The notes: generated by a model from the letters alone, not told the origin. A stretch of 64,000 nucleotides of DNA from Actinomycetota bacterium (GCA_030019215.1 JASEEZ010000004.1:1-64000), one strand, 5' to 3'. Counted from the first letter of the stretch, positions 8,418 through 17,072 are shown. A program made the numbers and translations.

Positions 8418-9536
8418 ATGCCTAAAACCCATAAGCGTTCTCCAGGGCTGGAGGCTGGAAGCTGGCGGCTGGAAGCTGCGAAGGCAGCTCAGCCGCTTCG
8501 GATGATCGCCTGGGAAGTGACCCGCGCTTGTAATTTGAAGTGTGTTCACTGCCGGGCGGCAGCGGTGGATACTCCTCCACCGGGCGAATTCTCCACAAAG
8601 GAAGCTTTCCAGCTACTTGATCAAATTGCCGAGTTCAGTCAACCTGTTATCATCCTCACCGGCGGGGAACCCCTTTTGCGCGAGGATATCTTTGATATTG
8701 CCGAGTACGGCATCGGCCGTGGTCTCCGCATGGTCATGGCTCCCAATGGTACCCTGATCACCGCTCGCGTGGCTAGACGGATGAAAAGTCTGGGAATACC
8801 CAGGGTCTCCATCAGCCTAGATGGCTCAAACTCTGAAATTCACGACAGATTCAGACAGGTTCCGGGGGCTTTTGATGGCGCGGTTCAGGGTATAGGGTAT
8901 CTCAAGGAAGCCGGCGTTAGTTTTCAGATAAACACCACGGTCACCAGGCGAAACCTGGAGGATTTACCCCGAATACTGGATACCGTGAGGAAACTGGAGG
9001 CGGATGCCTGGCATGTTTTTCTGCTGGTACCCACGGGGCGGGGCAAGGAGATGGAAGCTGACGAGATATCGCCCGAGGATTATGAAAAGACCCTGAACTG
9101 GCTGTTCGATGGGCAAAAGGAGCTTGGTCTGTTTATCAAGGCCACCTGTGCCCCGCACTATTACCGGATATTCAGACAGCGAGCCAAGCGTGAGGGCGCG
9201 CCATATGAAGTGCCCACTCAGGGACTTGAGGCAATGACCAGGGGTTGTCTTGGGGGGATTACCTTCTGCTTCATATCTCACATGGGCGAGGTTTATCCCT
9301 GTGGTTATCTGGAAGTGTTGGCCGGCAATGTGAGGGAGCGGCCCCTTGAGCAGATATGGAGGGAGTCGAAACTCTTTGGCGACCTCCGTGATTTTTCAAA
9401 ACTCAAGGGTAAGTGTGGCATCTGCGAGTATAAAAAGATCTGTGGTGGTTGCCGAGCTCGGGCCTACGCACGCACCGGAGACTATCTAGCTGAAGAGCCG
9501 TATTGTGTGTACCAGCCGAAGGCGGAGAAAGGGTAG
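8418..9536 (+). CDS. ahbD: Haem synthase of the siroheme pathway, radical SAM
   Basis: Converts iron-coproporphyrin III to haem b by oxidative decarboxylation of two propionates, the last step of the alternative pathway. About 372 residues. The radical SAM motif CNLKCVHC falls at residues 38-45 after MIAWEVTRA. GGEPLLREDI, INTTVTRRNLEDLP, FLLVPTGRGKEM and KATCAPHYYRIFRQRAKREG are typical of AhbD. TRGCLGGITFCFISH and a C-terminal CGICEYKKICGGC cluster complete the family pattern. The frame is open upstream into hemB, but an ATG at 8418 is the first after the hemB stop. Residues about 10-22 derive from a heptad repeat, so the original start may have been the ATG at 8502, directly before the conserved sequence. 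Confidence 0.92.
   Translation: MPKTHKRSPGLEAGSWRLEAAKAAQPLRMIAWEVTRACNLKCVHCRAAAVDTPPPGEFSTKEAFQLLDQIAEFSQPVIILTGGEPLLREDIFDIAEYGIGRGLRMVMAPNGTLITARVARRMKSLGIPRVSISLDGSNSEIHDRFRQVPGAFDGAVQGIGYLKEAGVSFQINTTVTRRNLEDLPRILDTVRKLEADAWHVFLLVPTGRGKEMEADEISPEDYEKTLNWLFDGQKELGLFIKATCAPHYYRIFRQRAKREGAPYEVPTQGLEAMTRGCLGGITFCFISHMGEVYPCGYLEVLAGNVRERPLEQIWRESKLFGDLRDFSKLKGKCGICEYKKICGGCRARAYARTGDYLAEEPYCVYQPKAEKG
8447..8481 (+). repeat. Five-unit heptad array at the ahbD N-terminus
   Basis: GCTGGAG, GCTGGAA, GCTGGCG, GCTGGAA and GCTGCGA run in series, five 7-bp words. If translation starts at 8418 the array is expressed as a Leu/Glu/Ala/Trp-rich leader on AhbD; otherwise it is a 5' leader of the mRNA. 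Confidence 0.8.
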
Positions 9537-9634
9537 TAGAGATCTATCTTTTAATTTTAGGTCTGAATCGGATGGAAATATAAAACCTCTAACTCAAATA
9601 GAAATCTGTTAAAAAGATCATATGGGGGATGTAT

Positions 9635-9925
9635 TATTAACAAGATGGGTTGACACTATGGTCAGGGCGAAGTGCTCCGAAAACATCCCGAAGGACGCTA
9701 TCGCGTCTACGGGACAGGCGCGGTTACGGCCGTTTATCCCGTTGACGAGTGAAACGAGTCCTACGGGACAGCTCGGGTCTCGCCTCGCTACAAAACCGTG
9801 AGTATGTCCAAAAGTTTTCACAGGCGAGGCTCCGAGGCTTCGACCGAGCTCAGCCGAGGTCCACGGTTTTCTTAAGCACTTACCCCTCCCTCGAATGTCT
9901 AAAGTGTAAACCCAACTCGTTAATA
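9635..9925 (+). mobile_element. MITE-like element, copy 1
   Basis: A 291-bp non-coding element bounded by imperfect terminal inverted repeats of about 23 bp: the left end TATTAACAAGATGGGTTGAC and the inverse of the right end TATTAACGAGTTGGGTTTAC. TA dinucleotides at both edges suit a Tc1/mariner or IS630-type insertion. A second copy in opposite orientation lies at 49361-49585: the outer 45-50 bp at each end match closely and the middle has diverged, though GCTCGGGTCTCG is still shared. No transposase is encoded. It occupies most of the gap between ahbD and ahbAB; the rest of that gap (9537-9634 and 9926-10022) shows no gene. Confidence 0.7.
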
Positions 9926-10022
9926 GTCCAGTATTGGGCACTAAGAAAAGAAATTGGTGTGTAGCTTTTATAACATCGCTTTCCGTGCTTAATTTTAGTG
10001 GCTGATAGCTGGGAGCTGAATT

Positions 10023-11057
10023 ATGATGGACTATTTAGATAGAAAAATTCTAGACATAATTCAGTCCAGGTTTCCCATAACAAGGGAGCCCTTCCGAGAA
10101 CTGGCCGATGATTTCGGGGTGTCGGAAAGTGAGGTAATCTCTCGGATTAAATGGCTTAAAAATGAGAGGATCATTAGGCGCGTAGGCGCCGTTTTTGATT
10201 CTAAAAAGCTCGGTTACGCAAGCACTCTGGTGGCGATGAGGGTCCCCGAGGGTAAATTGGAAGAGGTCGCCAAAGCGATTAACGAATTTCCGGGTGTGAC
10301 CCACAATTATGCCAGGGATCATGCTTACAACCTCTGGTTTACATTGACTGCTCCCTCGCCCCCGGAATTAGAGGCTCAAATCGACAAAATAAAGAGGAAA
10401 ACTGGGATATCCCATGTGCTGATCCTTCCGGCGGTGAGGCTCTTTAAGATAGGAGTGGAGTTCAATCTGGGCACCAGGCACCAGGAACCAGGCATCCTTC
10501 GACAAGCTCAGGACAAGCCAGGAACCAGGAACCAAGGGCCAGAGGCCAGAGGTCAGAGGCCAGAGATCGGTGAGGCATCTTATGTGTTTACGGAGAGCGA
10601 CAAAAAGTTGATCAGGATGCTGCAAGAAGATGTTCCCATTGCCCCCCGATTATTTAAGAGCGTCGCCGACAAACTCGGGTTAACCGAAGAAGATGTTATC
10701 TCGAAAGTCGAGGAGTGGAAGAGTAAGAGGGTTATCCGACGATTCGGGGCTATTCTGAGCCATAGGAGGGTGGGTTTCAAAGAAAATGCTATGGTTGTCT
10801 GGTGTGTTCCACCGAAAAGAGCAGAGGAGGTCGGCGAAGTTATGGCCACTTTCCCCGAGGTTAGCCACTGCTACGAGCGTCCCACCTATCCCGACTGGCC
10901 CTATAACTTATTTACAATGGTTCATGGGAGAACCAAAGAGGATTGCCAAAAGGTGGCTGAGGCGATTTCAAAAGCCACTGGCATCGGGAATTATATGCTC
11001 CTTTTCAGTACCAAAGAATTCAAAAAGACCAGCATGAAATATTTTGTAGAAGGGTGA
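10023..11057 (+). CDS. ahbA-ahbB: Siroheme decarboxylase, AhbA-AhbB fusion
   Basis: Two Lrp/AsnC-type subunits in one 344-residue chain. They decarboxylate siroheme to 12,18-didecarboxysiroheme, the first step of the Ahb pathway. Residues 1 to about 148 (LDRKILDIIQSRFPI, then VTHNYARDHAYNLWFT) match AhbA. Residues about 184-344 (KKLIRMLQEDVPIAPRLF, then SHCYERPTYPDWPYNLFTM) match AhbB. Each half has an N-terminal helix-turn-helix fold, which in this family is structural, and a C-terminal catalytic ferredoxin-like fold. The halves are normally two genes forming a heterodimer; here they are joined by a linker of about 33 residues encoded by a heptad array (10471-10568). The ATG at 10023 has GGGAG upstream. 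Confidence 0.92.
   Translation: MMDYLDRKILDIIQSRFPITREPFRELADDFGVSESEVISRIKWLKNERIIRRVGAVFDSKKLGYASTLVAMRVPEGKLEEVAKAINEFPGVTHNYARDHAYNLWFTLTAPSPPELEAQIDKIKRKTGISHVLILPAVRLFKIGVEFNLGTRHQEPGILRQAQDKPGTRNQGPEARGQRPEIGEASYVFTESDKKLIRMLQEDVPIAPRLFKSVADKLGLTEEDVISKVEEWKSKRVIRRFGAILSHRRVGFKENAMVVWCVPPKRAEEVGEVMATFPEVSHCYERPTYPDWPYNLFTMVHGRTKEDCQKVAEAISKATGIGNYMLLFSTKEFKKTSMKYFVEG
10471..10568 (+). repeat. Fourteen-unit heptad array forming the AhbA-AhbB linker
   Basis: Fourteen consecutive 7-bp words: GCACCAG twice, GAACCAG, GCATCCT, TCGACAA, GCTCAGG, ACAAGCC, AGGAACC twice, AAGGGCC, AGAGGCC, AGAGGTC, AGAGGCC, AGAGATC. The words match those of intergenic arrays elsewhere (CAGGCAC, CAGGAAC). The array is entirely within the open frame and encodes the polar linker between two enzyme halves. 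Confidence 0.85.
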
Positions 11058-11069
11058 GGGAGTGAGAGA

Positions 11070-12620
11070 GTGGAGAAAGAAACGGAGTTCAGGAGGATAG
11101 CTTCGCTAGCCAGCAGAGAGAATCTTCCCCTTGCCCTCATCTTGATCGGATCGTTTCTCCTCAGAGCCTACAGGATGGGCGAGGCCTTCGGAGGCTTTCA
11201 CGGTTTCAACGAGGCTTTTTATACCCTCTATGCTCAGAAGTACCTTGCTCGTCCCATATATGCGCTTTTAACAGAGGCCACGGATTTCAACAATCCCCCT
11301 TTGTTCAGCTACCTTCTTTTCCTCAGTTTTAAGCTTTTTGGAGTAAGCGAGGCCTCTGCCCGCCTGGTTCCAATAGTCTTTGCCGTGCTTGCTACCTACT
11401 TCACCTATCTCGTGGCGGTGAAGCTTTACGGCAGGAGGGTGGGTTTGCTCTCGGCCATGCTGGTGGCGTTCAATCCGGCCTTCGTAATCGTCGGGCGCAA
11501 CGTGCAGATAGATATAGTCTTCGTCTGTTTCATCTTGATTGCTCTCTATTATTATCTCAAATCGAAAGAGGCGGCCGATCTCAAGAACAAGTGTCTGGCC
11601 GGGCTCTTCCTCGGCCTGGGCATCCTGGCCAAGCAACCCGCCATCCTGCTTTTGGGCATAATTGTTCTCTGGGAGATAAGCAGGGATTGGAATTTCACCT
11701 GGTTTAAGAAGTCCTTCCTTTGCTTCGCCTTGATTCCCTTTCTTCTACCCCTTTCCTGGTTCATCTACCATCTGATTGCCAACCCGAAGAGGTTGATCAC
11801 GGAACAGACCATCCGGGCGGGGAGCATCAGACCCCCTAACCTACTATTTTTTCAGAAGTATTTCATCGGAGAATCCTTCTGGATGTTTTCACCGCTGGTC
11901 TTTGTCTTGGTCGTCCTGGGCATCGGTCTTCTCCTGTACAGGAGAAATCATTCGGATAAGCTAATCTTACTCACCCTGGCGGTCTACACCTCCTTTTATT
12001 TCTTCTTTCATCAGCATACTTACTATCTTTTGCCCATCGTTCCCTTCGCCTGCATCGCGGGGGCGACTCTCATCGATTCGATGAAGAGCAGGCTGATCTT
12101 TGTCTTTGTTCTCTCGATTCCCTTGATAACATCCGTCTTTTATTCCGTCTTGCTTTTGGCTGGTCATAAATATGGGTACAATCATTTTAAAAATTTGGCG
12201 ATGGTTGTTGAGAAAGAAGCGGGTACCAAAAGTGCGGCGATTCTAATCACCGACACTTTTGATGCCGAGTACGGTCCTCTAGTGGAGTATTATTTGCCTT
12301 GGGCGAAGGTAACCACCAAAGAAGATGTGGTCTTTGGGAAGGGCAAAAAGGTTTATTTTTTGGCCCCCTGGTGGGTTTTGAATTTAGATCCAAGTTCGTT
12401 GGGCGTGCAAAATATCTCCAGAACGATGTATCTTCCCACGGCCTTTGGATATGTTTTTTATCAGGCCCCTTCCAGCGATCATTATTTTGCCCAGGGTAAG
12501 CTTAAAGTAGTGAAAGTGGGAGCCTTTACCGATTTTGGGTTCACCCGGGTGAAGGTGCCCTTTCTAACTCTGGTGGATTTGGATAAGTATAAGAGGAGCA
12601 TTGAGGCAAGCAACCGCTAG
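11070..12620 (+). CDS. GT39-like membrane glycosyltransferase (ArnT/PMT family)
   Basis: A 516-residue polytopic membrane protein. After about 25 cytoplasmic residues it has a first membrane segment and then the family hallmark of an acidic first loop (GFNEAFYTLYAQKYLARP, with the Glu that acts in catalysis in ArnT/PMT enzymes). Another 9-10 hydrophobic segments follow, then a soluble C-terminal domain of about 140 residues. Such enzymes move a sugar from a polyprenyl-phosphate carrier to a lipid or protein outside the membrane. It starts with GTG 12 bp after ahbAB and so seems part of the haem transcript, though its function belongs with the surface-polysaccharide genes. The substrate cannot be read from sequence. 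Confidence 0.8.
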   Translation: MEKETEFRRIASLASRENLPLALILIGSFLLRAYRMGEAFGGFHGFNEAFYTLYAQKYLARPIYALLTEATDFNNPPLFSYLLFLSFKLFGVSEASARLVPIVFAVLATYFTYLVAVKLYGRRVGLLSAMLVAFNPAFVIVGRNVQIDIVFVCFILIALYYYLKSKEAADLKNKCLAGLFLGLGILAKQPAILLLGIIVLWEISRDWNFTWFKKSFLCFALIPFLLPLSWFIYHLIANPKRLITEQTIRAGSIRPPNLLFFQKYFIGESFWMFSPLVFVLVVLGIGLLLYRRNHSDKLILLTLAVYTSFYFFFHQHTYYLLPIVPFACIAGATLIDSMKSRLIFVFVLSIPLITSVFYSVLLLAGHKYGYNHFKNLAMVVEKEAGTKSAAILITDTFDAEYGPLVEYYLPWAKVTTKEDVVFGKGKKVYFLAPWWVLNLDPSSLGVQNISRTMYLPTAFGYVFYQAPSSDHYFAQGKLKVVKVGAFTDFGFTRVKVPFLTLVDLDKYKRSIEASNR

Positions 12621-12667
12621 GTAAGTTAACTCAGATTTTACTGGAATCTATATGAGTGGAGGTAAAT

Positions 12668-13951
12668 ATGGGTACATCTAAATCTAAAAAGCTATTTGCG
12701 GAAGCTCTGCGCTATATCCCCGGTGGGGTGAACAGTCCGGTTCGTGCTTACAAGTCGGTTGGAATGGAGCCCTTGTTCATCTCAAGAGGCAAGGGATCCA
12801 AAATTTACGATGTGGATGGCAATGAATACGTCGACTATGTCTGCTCCTGGGGTCCGCTAATTCTGGGTCACGCGCATCCGCGGGTTGTCGAAGCGGTAAA
12901 GGAGACATTGGGAAAGGGGACGAGTTTTGGTGCTCCCACCGAGCTCGAGGTGGAGATGGCCAGGCAGGTTGTGCAGGCCGTTCCCTCCATCAAGGAGGTG
13001 CGGATGGTCAGCTCAGGGACCGAGGCGGTGATGAGCGCCCTCAGATTGGCCAGGGGCTACACCAAGCGAGATAAGATAGTCAAGTTTGAGGGATGCTACC
13101 ACGGCCACTCCGACTCCATGCTGGTTGAAGCGGGTTCTGGGGTGGCCACTCTGGGCATCCCGGGAAGCCCGGGGGTGACCAAGGGAGCTGCGGAAGATAC
13201 TATCAGTCTCCCTTACAACAACTTAGAGGCCGTAGAAAAGGTTATCGAGAAGCAGCATGAGGAGATCGCCTGCGTAATCTTAGAGCCGGTGGCGGGAAAT
13301 ATGGGTGTGGTTCCATCCGAACCCGGATTTCTTGAAGGCTTAAGGAGATTGACGAGCGAATATGGAGTTCTTCTCATCTTCGATGAGGTGATAAGCGGTT
13401 TTCGGGTCTCCTATGGGGGAGCCCAGGAACTCTACGGGGTTACCCCCGATCTAACCTGCCTGGGGAAGATAATCGGGGGAGGATTCCCCGTCGGTGCCTT
13501 CGGCGGTCGCCGAGATATTATGGAATACCTCGCCCCCGCGGGCCCCGTTTATCAGGCGGGGACCCTTTCGGGCAATCCAGTGGCCATGGCGGCTGGGCTA
13601 ACGACCTTAAAAATTCTCGCCGATAAAAAGATATACGAAGAACTGGAGAGGAAATCCGCGCGACTTTCTGAGGGTTTGCGAAAGAATGCCGAAGAAGTTG
13701 GGGTGAGTATTTGCCTCACTAGGGTGGGCTCAATGAGCTGCCTGTTCTTTACCACCGAGAAGGTGAAGGACTACCGAACCGCCAAGACCTCCGATACCGA
13801 GCGCTATGCTAAATATTTCCGAGCTATGCTTGAGCGGGGAATCTACCTCGCTCCCTCCCAATTCGAGGCCTGTTTCATATCGACAGCTCACACCGATGAG
13901 GACATCGAGAAAACCATCGAAGCGAGCAAGAGAGCTTTGGCAGAGTTGTAA
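12668..13951 (+). CDS. hemL: Glutamate-1-semialdehyde 2,1-aminomutase
   Basis: PLP enzyme of 427 residues converting glutamate-1-semialdehyde to 5-aminolevulinate, the C5 route to tetrapyrroles. Recognisable segments are [47 protein letters not shown] and [18 protein letters not shown]. The PLP lysine is in [16 protein letters not shown] at about residue 266. The ATG at 12668 has GGAGG 5 bp upstream; the frame is also open to a GTG at 12656, which lacks such a site. hemA, its usual partner, is not in the window and may lie upstream of the contig edge. It closes the haem gene group; no clear terminator follows. Confidence 0.97.
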   Translation: MGTSKSKKLFAEALRYIPGGVNSPVRAYKSVGMEPLFISRGKGSKIYDVDGNEYVDYVCSWGPLILGHAHPRVVEAVKETLGKGTSFGAPTELEVEMARQVVQAVPSIKEVRMVSSGTEAVMSALRLARGYTKRDKIVKFEGCYHGHSDSMLVEAGSGVATLGIPGSPGVTKGAAEDTISLPYNNLEAVEKVIEKQHEEIACVILEPVAGNMGVVPSEPGFLEGLRRLTSEYGVLLIFDEVISGFRVSYGGAQELYGVTPDLTCLGKIIGGGFPVGAFGGRRDIMEYLAPAGPVYQAGTLSGNPVAMAAGLTTLKILADKKIYEELERKSARLSEGLRKNAEEVGVSICLTRVGSMSCLFFTTEKVKDYRTAKTSDTERYAKYFRAMLERGIYLAPSQFEACFISTAHTDEDIEKTIEASKRALAEL

Positions 13952-13987
13952 AATTATGTGTATTATTTACGAAACATGTTCAAAAAT

Positions 13988-14815
13988 CTATTTTCTTAGC
14001 TGAAAGTAAATTTCTCTATATCGTTTAAGCCAAACTTCTTCGCTGGGGTCCTCTAAAAACCGTCCGATATCGTCCAAGATAAAGTCGGGCTCGAGCCCAT
14101 TAACAATCTCATCCAGCTCCCTAAGAACCTCTTCTTCGCCAGCAAACTCGCTACTGTATCCTGCCTGCTTCAGGCCTTCATTTAAATAGGTCAAATTTAT
14201 CTTTACTTTCCGGTTTAGGTACCAAATGAGGTCATAAAAATCCCGCCCTCTCCTGTAAGGTCGACCCAAAATAGCTAAAATTTTTCCAGCAAAAAGGGTC
14301 TCCAAATCATGTTTTAAGATAGGGAAAATCTCGTTATACTTGCTGACAAAAAAGGACTCAATCTTTCCAAATTTGATATCCACCGGATTTGTATCGACTT
14401 CAAGCTTAATATGAATTTTTTGACCTTTTATCCTTGACAAACCAAGCCTTTCAATTACCTCAACCACCTTGACAAACGCTTTTTGTACTGTTTTTTCTTG
14501 ACTTACATTAAGATCCGCTCCGATGTTTATCAACGATAAATCTCTTTGGACAAGCTGGCAGAGACGTTTGAAATCATAATCGGCTGCTTTTTTGTCCAAA
14601 GAGAAATCCAGGTCCTCGGAGTATCGCTTCAAGTCGTAACAGATGCGTAAGCATGTTCCGCCGACAAAGGAAAGGCTCTGACCAAACTTAGATTGGTAAA
14701 TTGATTTTAAGATAAGTATTTGTAAATACTCCCGAACAAGGTTTGCGAGTTCCTCTGAAGTGATATTGGGGTTCTCTTTCCTTGTCTGCTCAACCAGGTT
14801 GATCAAGGCTTGCAT
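13988..14815 (-). CDS. AbiEii-family nucleotidyltransferase toxin (type IV TA)
   Basis: 275 residues. The nucleotidyltransferase signature is seen as LSFVGGTCLRICYDL followed by RYSEDLDFSLD. A later basic segment (DLETLFAGKILAILGRPYRRG, then RDFYDLIWYLN) is typical of this family. In known AbiE systems the toxin transfers a nucleotide to an RNA target and stops growth. Its start overlaps the upstream antitoxin gene by 26 bp, a tight translational coupling. The module lies on the minus strand, convergent with hemL. Unlike the first AbiE toxin in the window, this one is full length. Confidence 0.82.
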   Translation of the reverse strand: MQALINLVEQTRKENPNITSEELANLVREYLQILILKSIYQSKFGQSLSFVGGTCLRICYDLKRYSEDLDFSLDKKAADYDFKRLCQLVQRDLSLINIGADLNVSQEKTVQKAFVKVVEVIERLGLSRIKGQKIHIKLEVDTNPVDIKFGKIESFFVSKYNEIFPILKHDLETLFAGKILAILGRPYRRGRDFYDLIWYLNRKVKINLTYLNEGLKQAGYSSEFAGEEEVLRELDEIVNGLEPDFILDDIGRFLEDPSEEVWLKRYREIYFQLRK

Positions 14816-15395
14816 ACTCTTTTACGCTCCCCAATAAGATGGTTAATTTAGGTGAGTTAAATTTTTCAGCGTAATCAAACGCCTTATCAAAGTCGATATC
14901 GTTTAAATTTTGCAGCCTTAACTCACGCCAGAAATCAATTTGGGGCACAAAGCGTCGCCCATTTAAATATAAATAGTCAACTAATGCCTTTTCCTTTTCA
15001 GCAATCAGTGTTTGAGGGTCATATCCAAAAAATGCCTCTTTTTTAATTTTGTAGTAAACAAATTGACCATAGGGTGTGTTAAACTTTCTTGTAATTTTTG
15101 GCGTGACTAAAGTGAGAGAAAAGGGAACATCGGGAATGAGCCCATACAAATTCAAAGCATATTCAAGACTAATATAACAAGGCGAATACAGCCGCCGTGC
15201 CACCTCCACCTTATCGACATGACTGTCGGAAAAAACATATAAGCCCCGTTTTAGACTGATGAGTTCCCCCGCTTTCACCCACTGATGGAGCTGCAATTTC
15301 AAAGTGCTCGGTGATGTGTCAAAGGCAACTATCTGCGCTTCCTCTTTGGAAAAGATATTTTTCTTCATCTTCTTTCGAAACTGTTTAAATAGCAT
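14790..15395 (-). CDS. AbiEi-family antitoxin (type IV TA)
   Basis: 201 residues with an N-terminal winged-helix region (FSKEEAQIVAFDTSPSTLKL, then LISLKRGLYVFSD) and the AbiEi core (PCYISLEYALNLYGLIPD, then AEKEKALVDYLYL). It is shorter than the antitoxin at 5260. The annotated ATG at 15395 lies only 2 bp from a strong palindrome and has no ribosome site. The Met nine codons later, near 15368, with AAAGAAG before it, may be the real start. It probably represses its own promoter and counteracts the overlapping toxin gene. Confidence 0.8.
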   Translation of the reverse strand: MLFKQFRKKMKKNIFSKEEAQIVAFDTSPSTLKLQLHQWVKAGELISLKRGLYVFSDSHVDKVEVARRLYSPCYISLEYALNLYGLIPDVPFSLTLVTPKITRKFNTPYGQFVYYKIKKEAFFGYDPQTLIAEKEKALVDYLYLNGRRFVPQIDFWRELRLQNLNDIDFDKAFDYAEKFNSPKLTILLGSVKEYASLDQPG

Positions 15396-15397
15396 AA

Positions 15398-15437
15398 CGT
15401 TTCACTTAGTTATATATTTTTATAACTTACTGAAACG
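15398..15437 (-). promoter_or_regulatory. Operator palindrome of the second AbiE-type operon
   Basis: CGTTTCACTTAGTTATA (15398-15414) and TATAACTTACTGAAACG (15421-15437) form a 17-bp inverted repeat with 15 matching positions and a 6-bp A/T spacer. It lies immediately upstream of the antitoxin gene, where AbiEi proteins autoregulate. The sequence differs from the operators of the other two AbiE modules, as expected if each antitoxin recognises only its own site. Confidence 0.75.
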
Positions 15438-15536
15438 AATATATCATGTCTAGCCGGAATTTTCAATGAATGGCTGGTAGACGACTGATATGGATAATAG
15501 CCATCAAAGCATTATTCAAAAGTGCTATTTTTAGCA

Positions 15537-16769
15537 TTAATACGAAATAAAACTGATAGTTTGTTCGCTGCCATCAGCCATCAGCCATTCGGATAAATCC
15601 GATTTTAAAAACTTTTCAATAGAGATTCCATCTTTGCCAATCAAAAGTTTATGTTGGGGAGCGTACGCCTTGCTAAATGCGCTCATGCCCGATAAAGCCA
15701 CTTTGGCTCTGCCTCTTTTCACTTCAATGGCTAAGAGTTTCTTTCTGCTTCGGATTATAAAGTCAACTTCCCTATCACTCTCTCGCCAGTAGAAAAGCTC
15801 TATATTTCTGTTCATAGCAATGTTTAAAAGATGAGCACCAACTGCTGATTCAACCAGGCGCCCCCAATAACTGCTATCGTTTCTGGCTTCGTCAAAAGAA
15901 AGTTGGGATTGAGCCGTAATAAGAGATGTGTCAAAGACTTGCAGTTTTGGGCTGGAAGCTCTTCTCCGCACTGCCTGGCCTGAAAACTTGCTCAAACCAG
16001 TAACAAATCCTGCGCTACCCAAAAGCTCCAGGTAGTGAGCGAGAGTGGTTGTATTACCAGCCTCTTTCAACTGGCCAAGCATTTTCTGATAAGAGAGAAC
16101 TTGTCCCGAATACTCGCATCCCAGGTAAAAAAGTCGCCGAAGAAGAGCTGGTTTATCCACTCGAGTCATCAAGAGAATATCCCGAGAGATAGTCGTTTCA
16201 ATGAGTGAATCCTGAATGTATCGCATCCATCGCTCAGTGTCCTGAATTAAGGGAGCAGCTCCCGGGTATCCTCCGTAAAAGATAAAAGTGTCTACATCCC
16301 AGCCGAAATATTCCTGACATTCGGAGAAAGACCAGTGACCCACTCTGATCAGTTCAAATCGGCCTGCTAAACTTTCAGTTAAACCCTTTTGCACTAAAAG
16401 CTGTGAAGAGCCTAACAAAACAACTCGCAAGGGGATATTGCGAAAAGTGTCTTCATCCCATAATCGTTTTACCACTTCAGACCAGTGTGGAACCTTCTGA
16501 ATCTCATCTAAGACTAAAACCGCCGCCTTGTTATCATGCGCCTGTGAACGGGCAATCTCCCATTGTTCCTCCAGCCAAACTTCATCACGCACCGTTGGCT
16601 GGTCGGCTGAAGCATAATGAGAGGGAAAATTGATTTCTTCGAGAATCTGTTTAATAGCTGTAGTTTTGCCAACCTGACGCGGACCGTAGAGAACTTGAAT
16701 GAACCGCCGTGGCTCGAGAATCCTTTTAATCAGCTTTTGATTTATCTTTCGAACATATAGTTTTGGCAC
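15537..16769 (-). CDS. AAA_14 / DUF4143 family ATPase
   Basis: 410 residues. The N-terminal AAA domain has a P-loop (VLYGPRQVGKTTAIKQ, about residues 27-42), a Walker B (AAVLVLDEIQKVP) and a sensor region (RVVLLGSSQLL). The C-terminal DUF4143 domain ends with ELFYWRESDREVDFII and LAIEVKRG, a pattern like that of PD-(D/E)XK nuclease folds. These proteins are widespread in variable genome regions of bacteria and archaea and have no settled function. It stands alone on the minus strand next to an AbiE module, and its promoter region carries two near-perfect palindromes, suggesting tight control. Confidence 0.85.
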   Translation of the reverse strand: MPKLYVRKINQKLIKRILEPRRFIQVLYGPRQVGKTTAIKQILEEINFPSHYASADQPTVRDEVWLEEQWEIARSQAHDNKAAVLVLDEIQKVPHWSEVVKRLWDEDTFRNIPLRVVLLGSSQLLVQKGLTESLAGRFELIRVGHWSFSECQEYFGWDVDTFIFYGGYPGAAPLIQDTERWMRYIQDSLIETTISRDILLMTRVDKPALLRRLFYLGCEYSGQVLSYQKMLGQLKEAGNTTTLAHYLELLGSAGFVTGLSKFSGQAVRRRASSPKLQVFDTSLITAQSQLSFDEARNDSSYWGRLVESAVGAHLLNIAMNRNIELFYWRESDREVDFIIRSRKKLLAIEVKRGRAKVALSGMSAFSKAYAPQHKLLIGKDGISIEKFLKSDLSEWLMADGSEQTISFISY

Positions 16770-16787
16770 TGCAAAGACCCCCTTTTA

Positions 16788-16833
16788 ATTTTACTCAATA
16801 CATTGAGTAAAATTACTCAATACGTTGAGTAAT
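16788..16833 (-). promoter_or_regulatory. Tandem palindromic operators upstream of the DUF4143 gene
   Basis: ATTTTACTCAAT-AC-ATTGAGTAAAAT (16788-16813) is a perfect 12-bp inverted repeat. It overlaps by two bases a second one, ATTACTCAA-TACG-TTGAGTAAT (16812-16833). Both use the half-site TTGAGTAA. The start of the minus-strand ATPase gene is 18 bp away, so a bound dimeric regulator would cover the promoter. No regulator gene is adjacent, so either the ATPase protein or a distant factor binds. Confidence 0.7.
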
Positions 16834-17010
16834 ATATAGCAAGGAAGGGTGCTTTGTCAAATCCAAGATATGAATGATAATCATTCAAGAAGTGAATTAA
16901 AATACAAAAAGCGCTGGGTCGCTTCTCTATTGCGAGAAGCAGTCAGCAGCTCTACCTTGGAATTATCTTGCCAAGGGATAAAAAGAGATTTTTGAAAACG
17001 GGGATTCCTT

Positions 17011-17072
17011 TTTCTGTTATAAGGAAACAGAAAAGAAAGAACTTTGCCATTTCTGCTATAACGTAACAGAAA
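17011..17072. promoter_or_regulatory. Pair of TTTCTG/CAGAAA palindromes in a gene-free gap
   Basis: TTTCTGTTATAAGGAAACAGAAA (17011-17033) and a second, related 23-bp site at 17050-17072 (TTTCTG, 11 bp, CAGAAA) lie 39 bp apart, centre to centre. They look like a two-site operator. The gap 16834-17264 has no convincing gene, so the sites either control the downstream YfhO gene at 17265 or are leftovers of a lost regulated gene. Confidence 0.5.

Noticed and set aside
9618..9964. Protein-coding genes in the gap between ahbD and ahbAB
   Set aside because: The open frames on both strands run across the MITE-like element and its terminal repeats and have no homology-like features.
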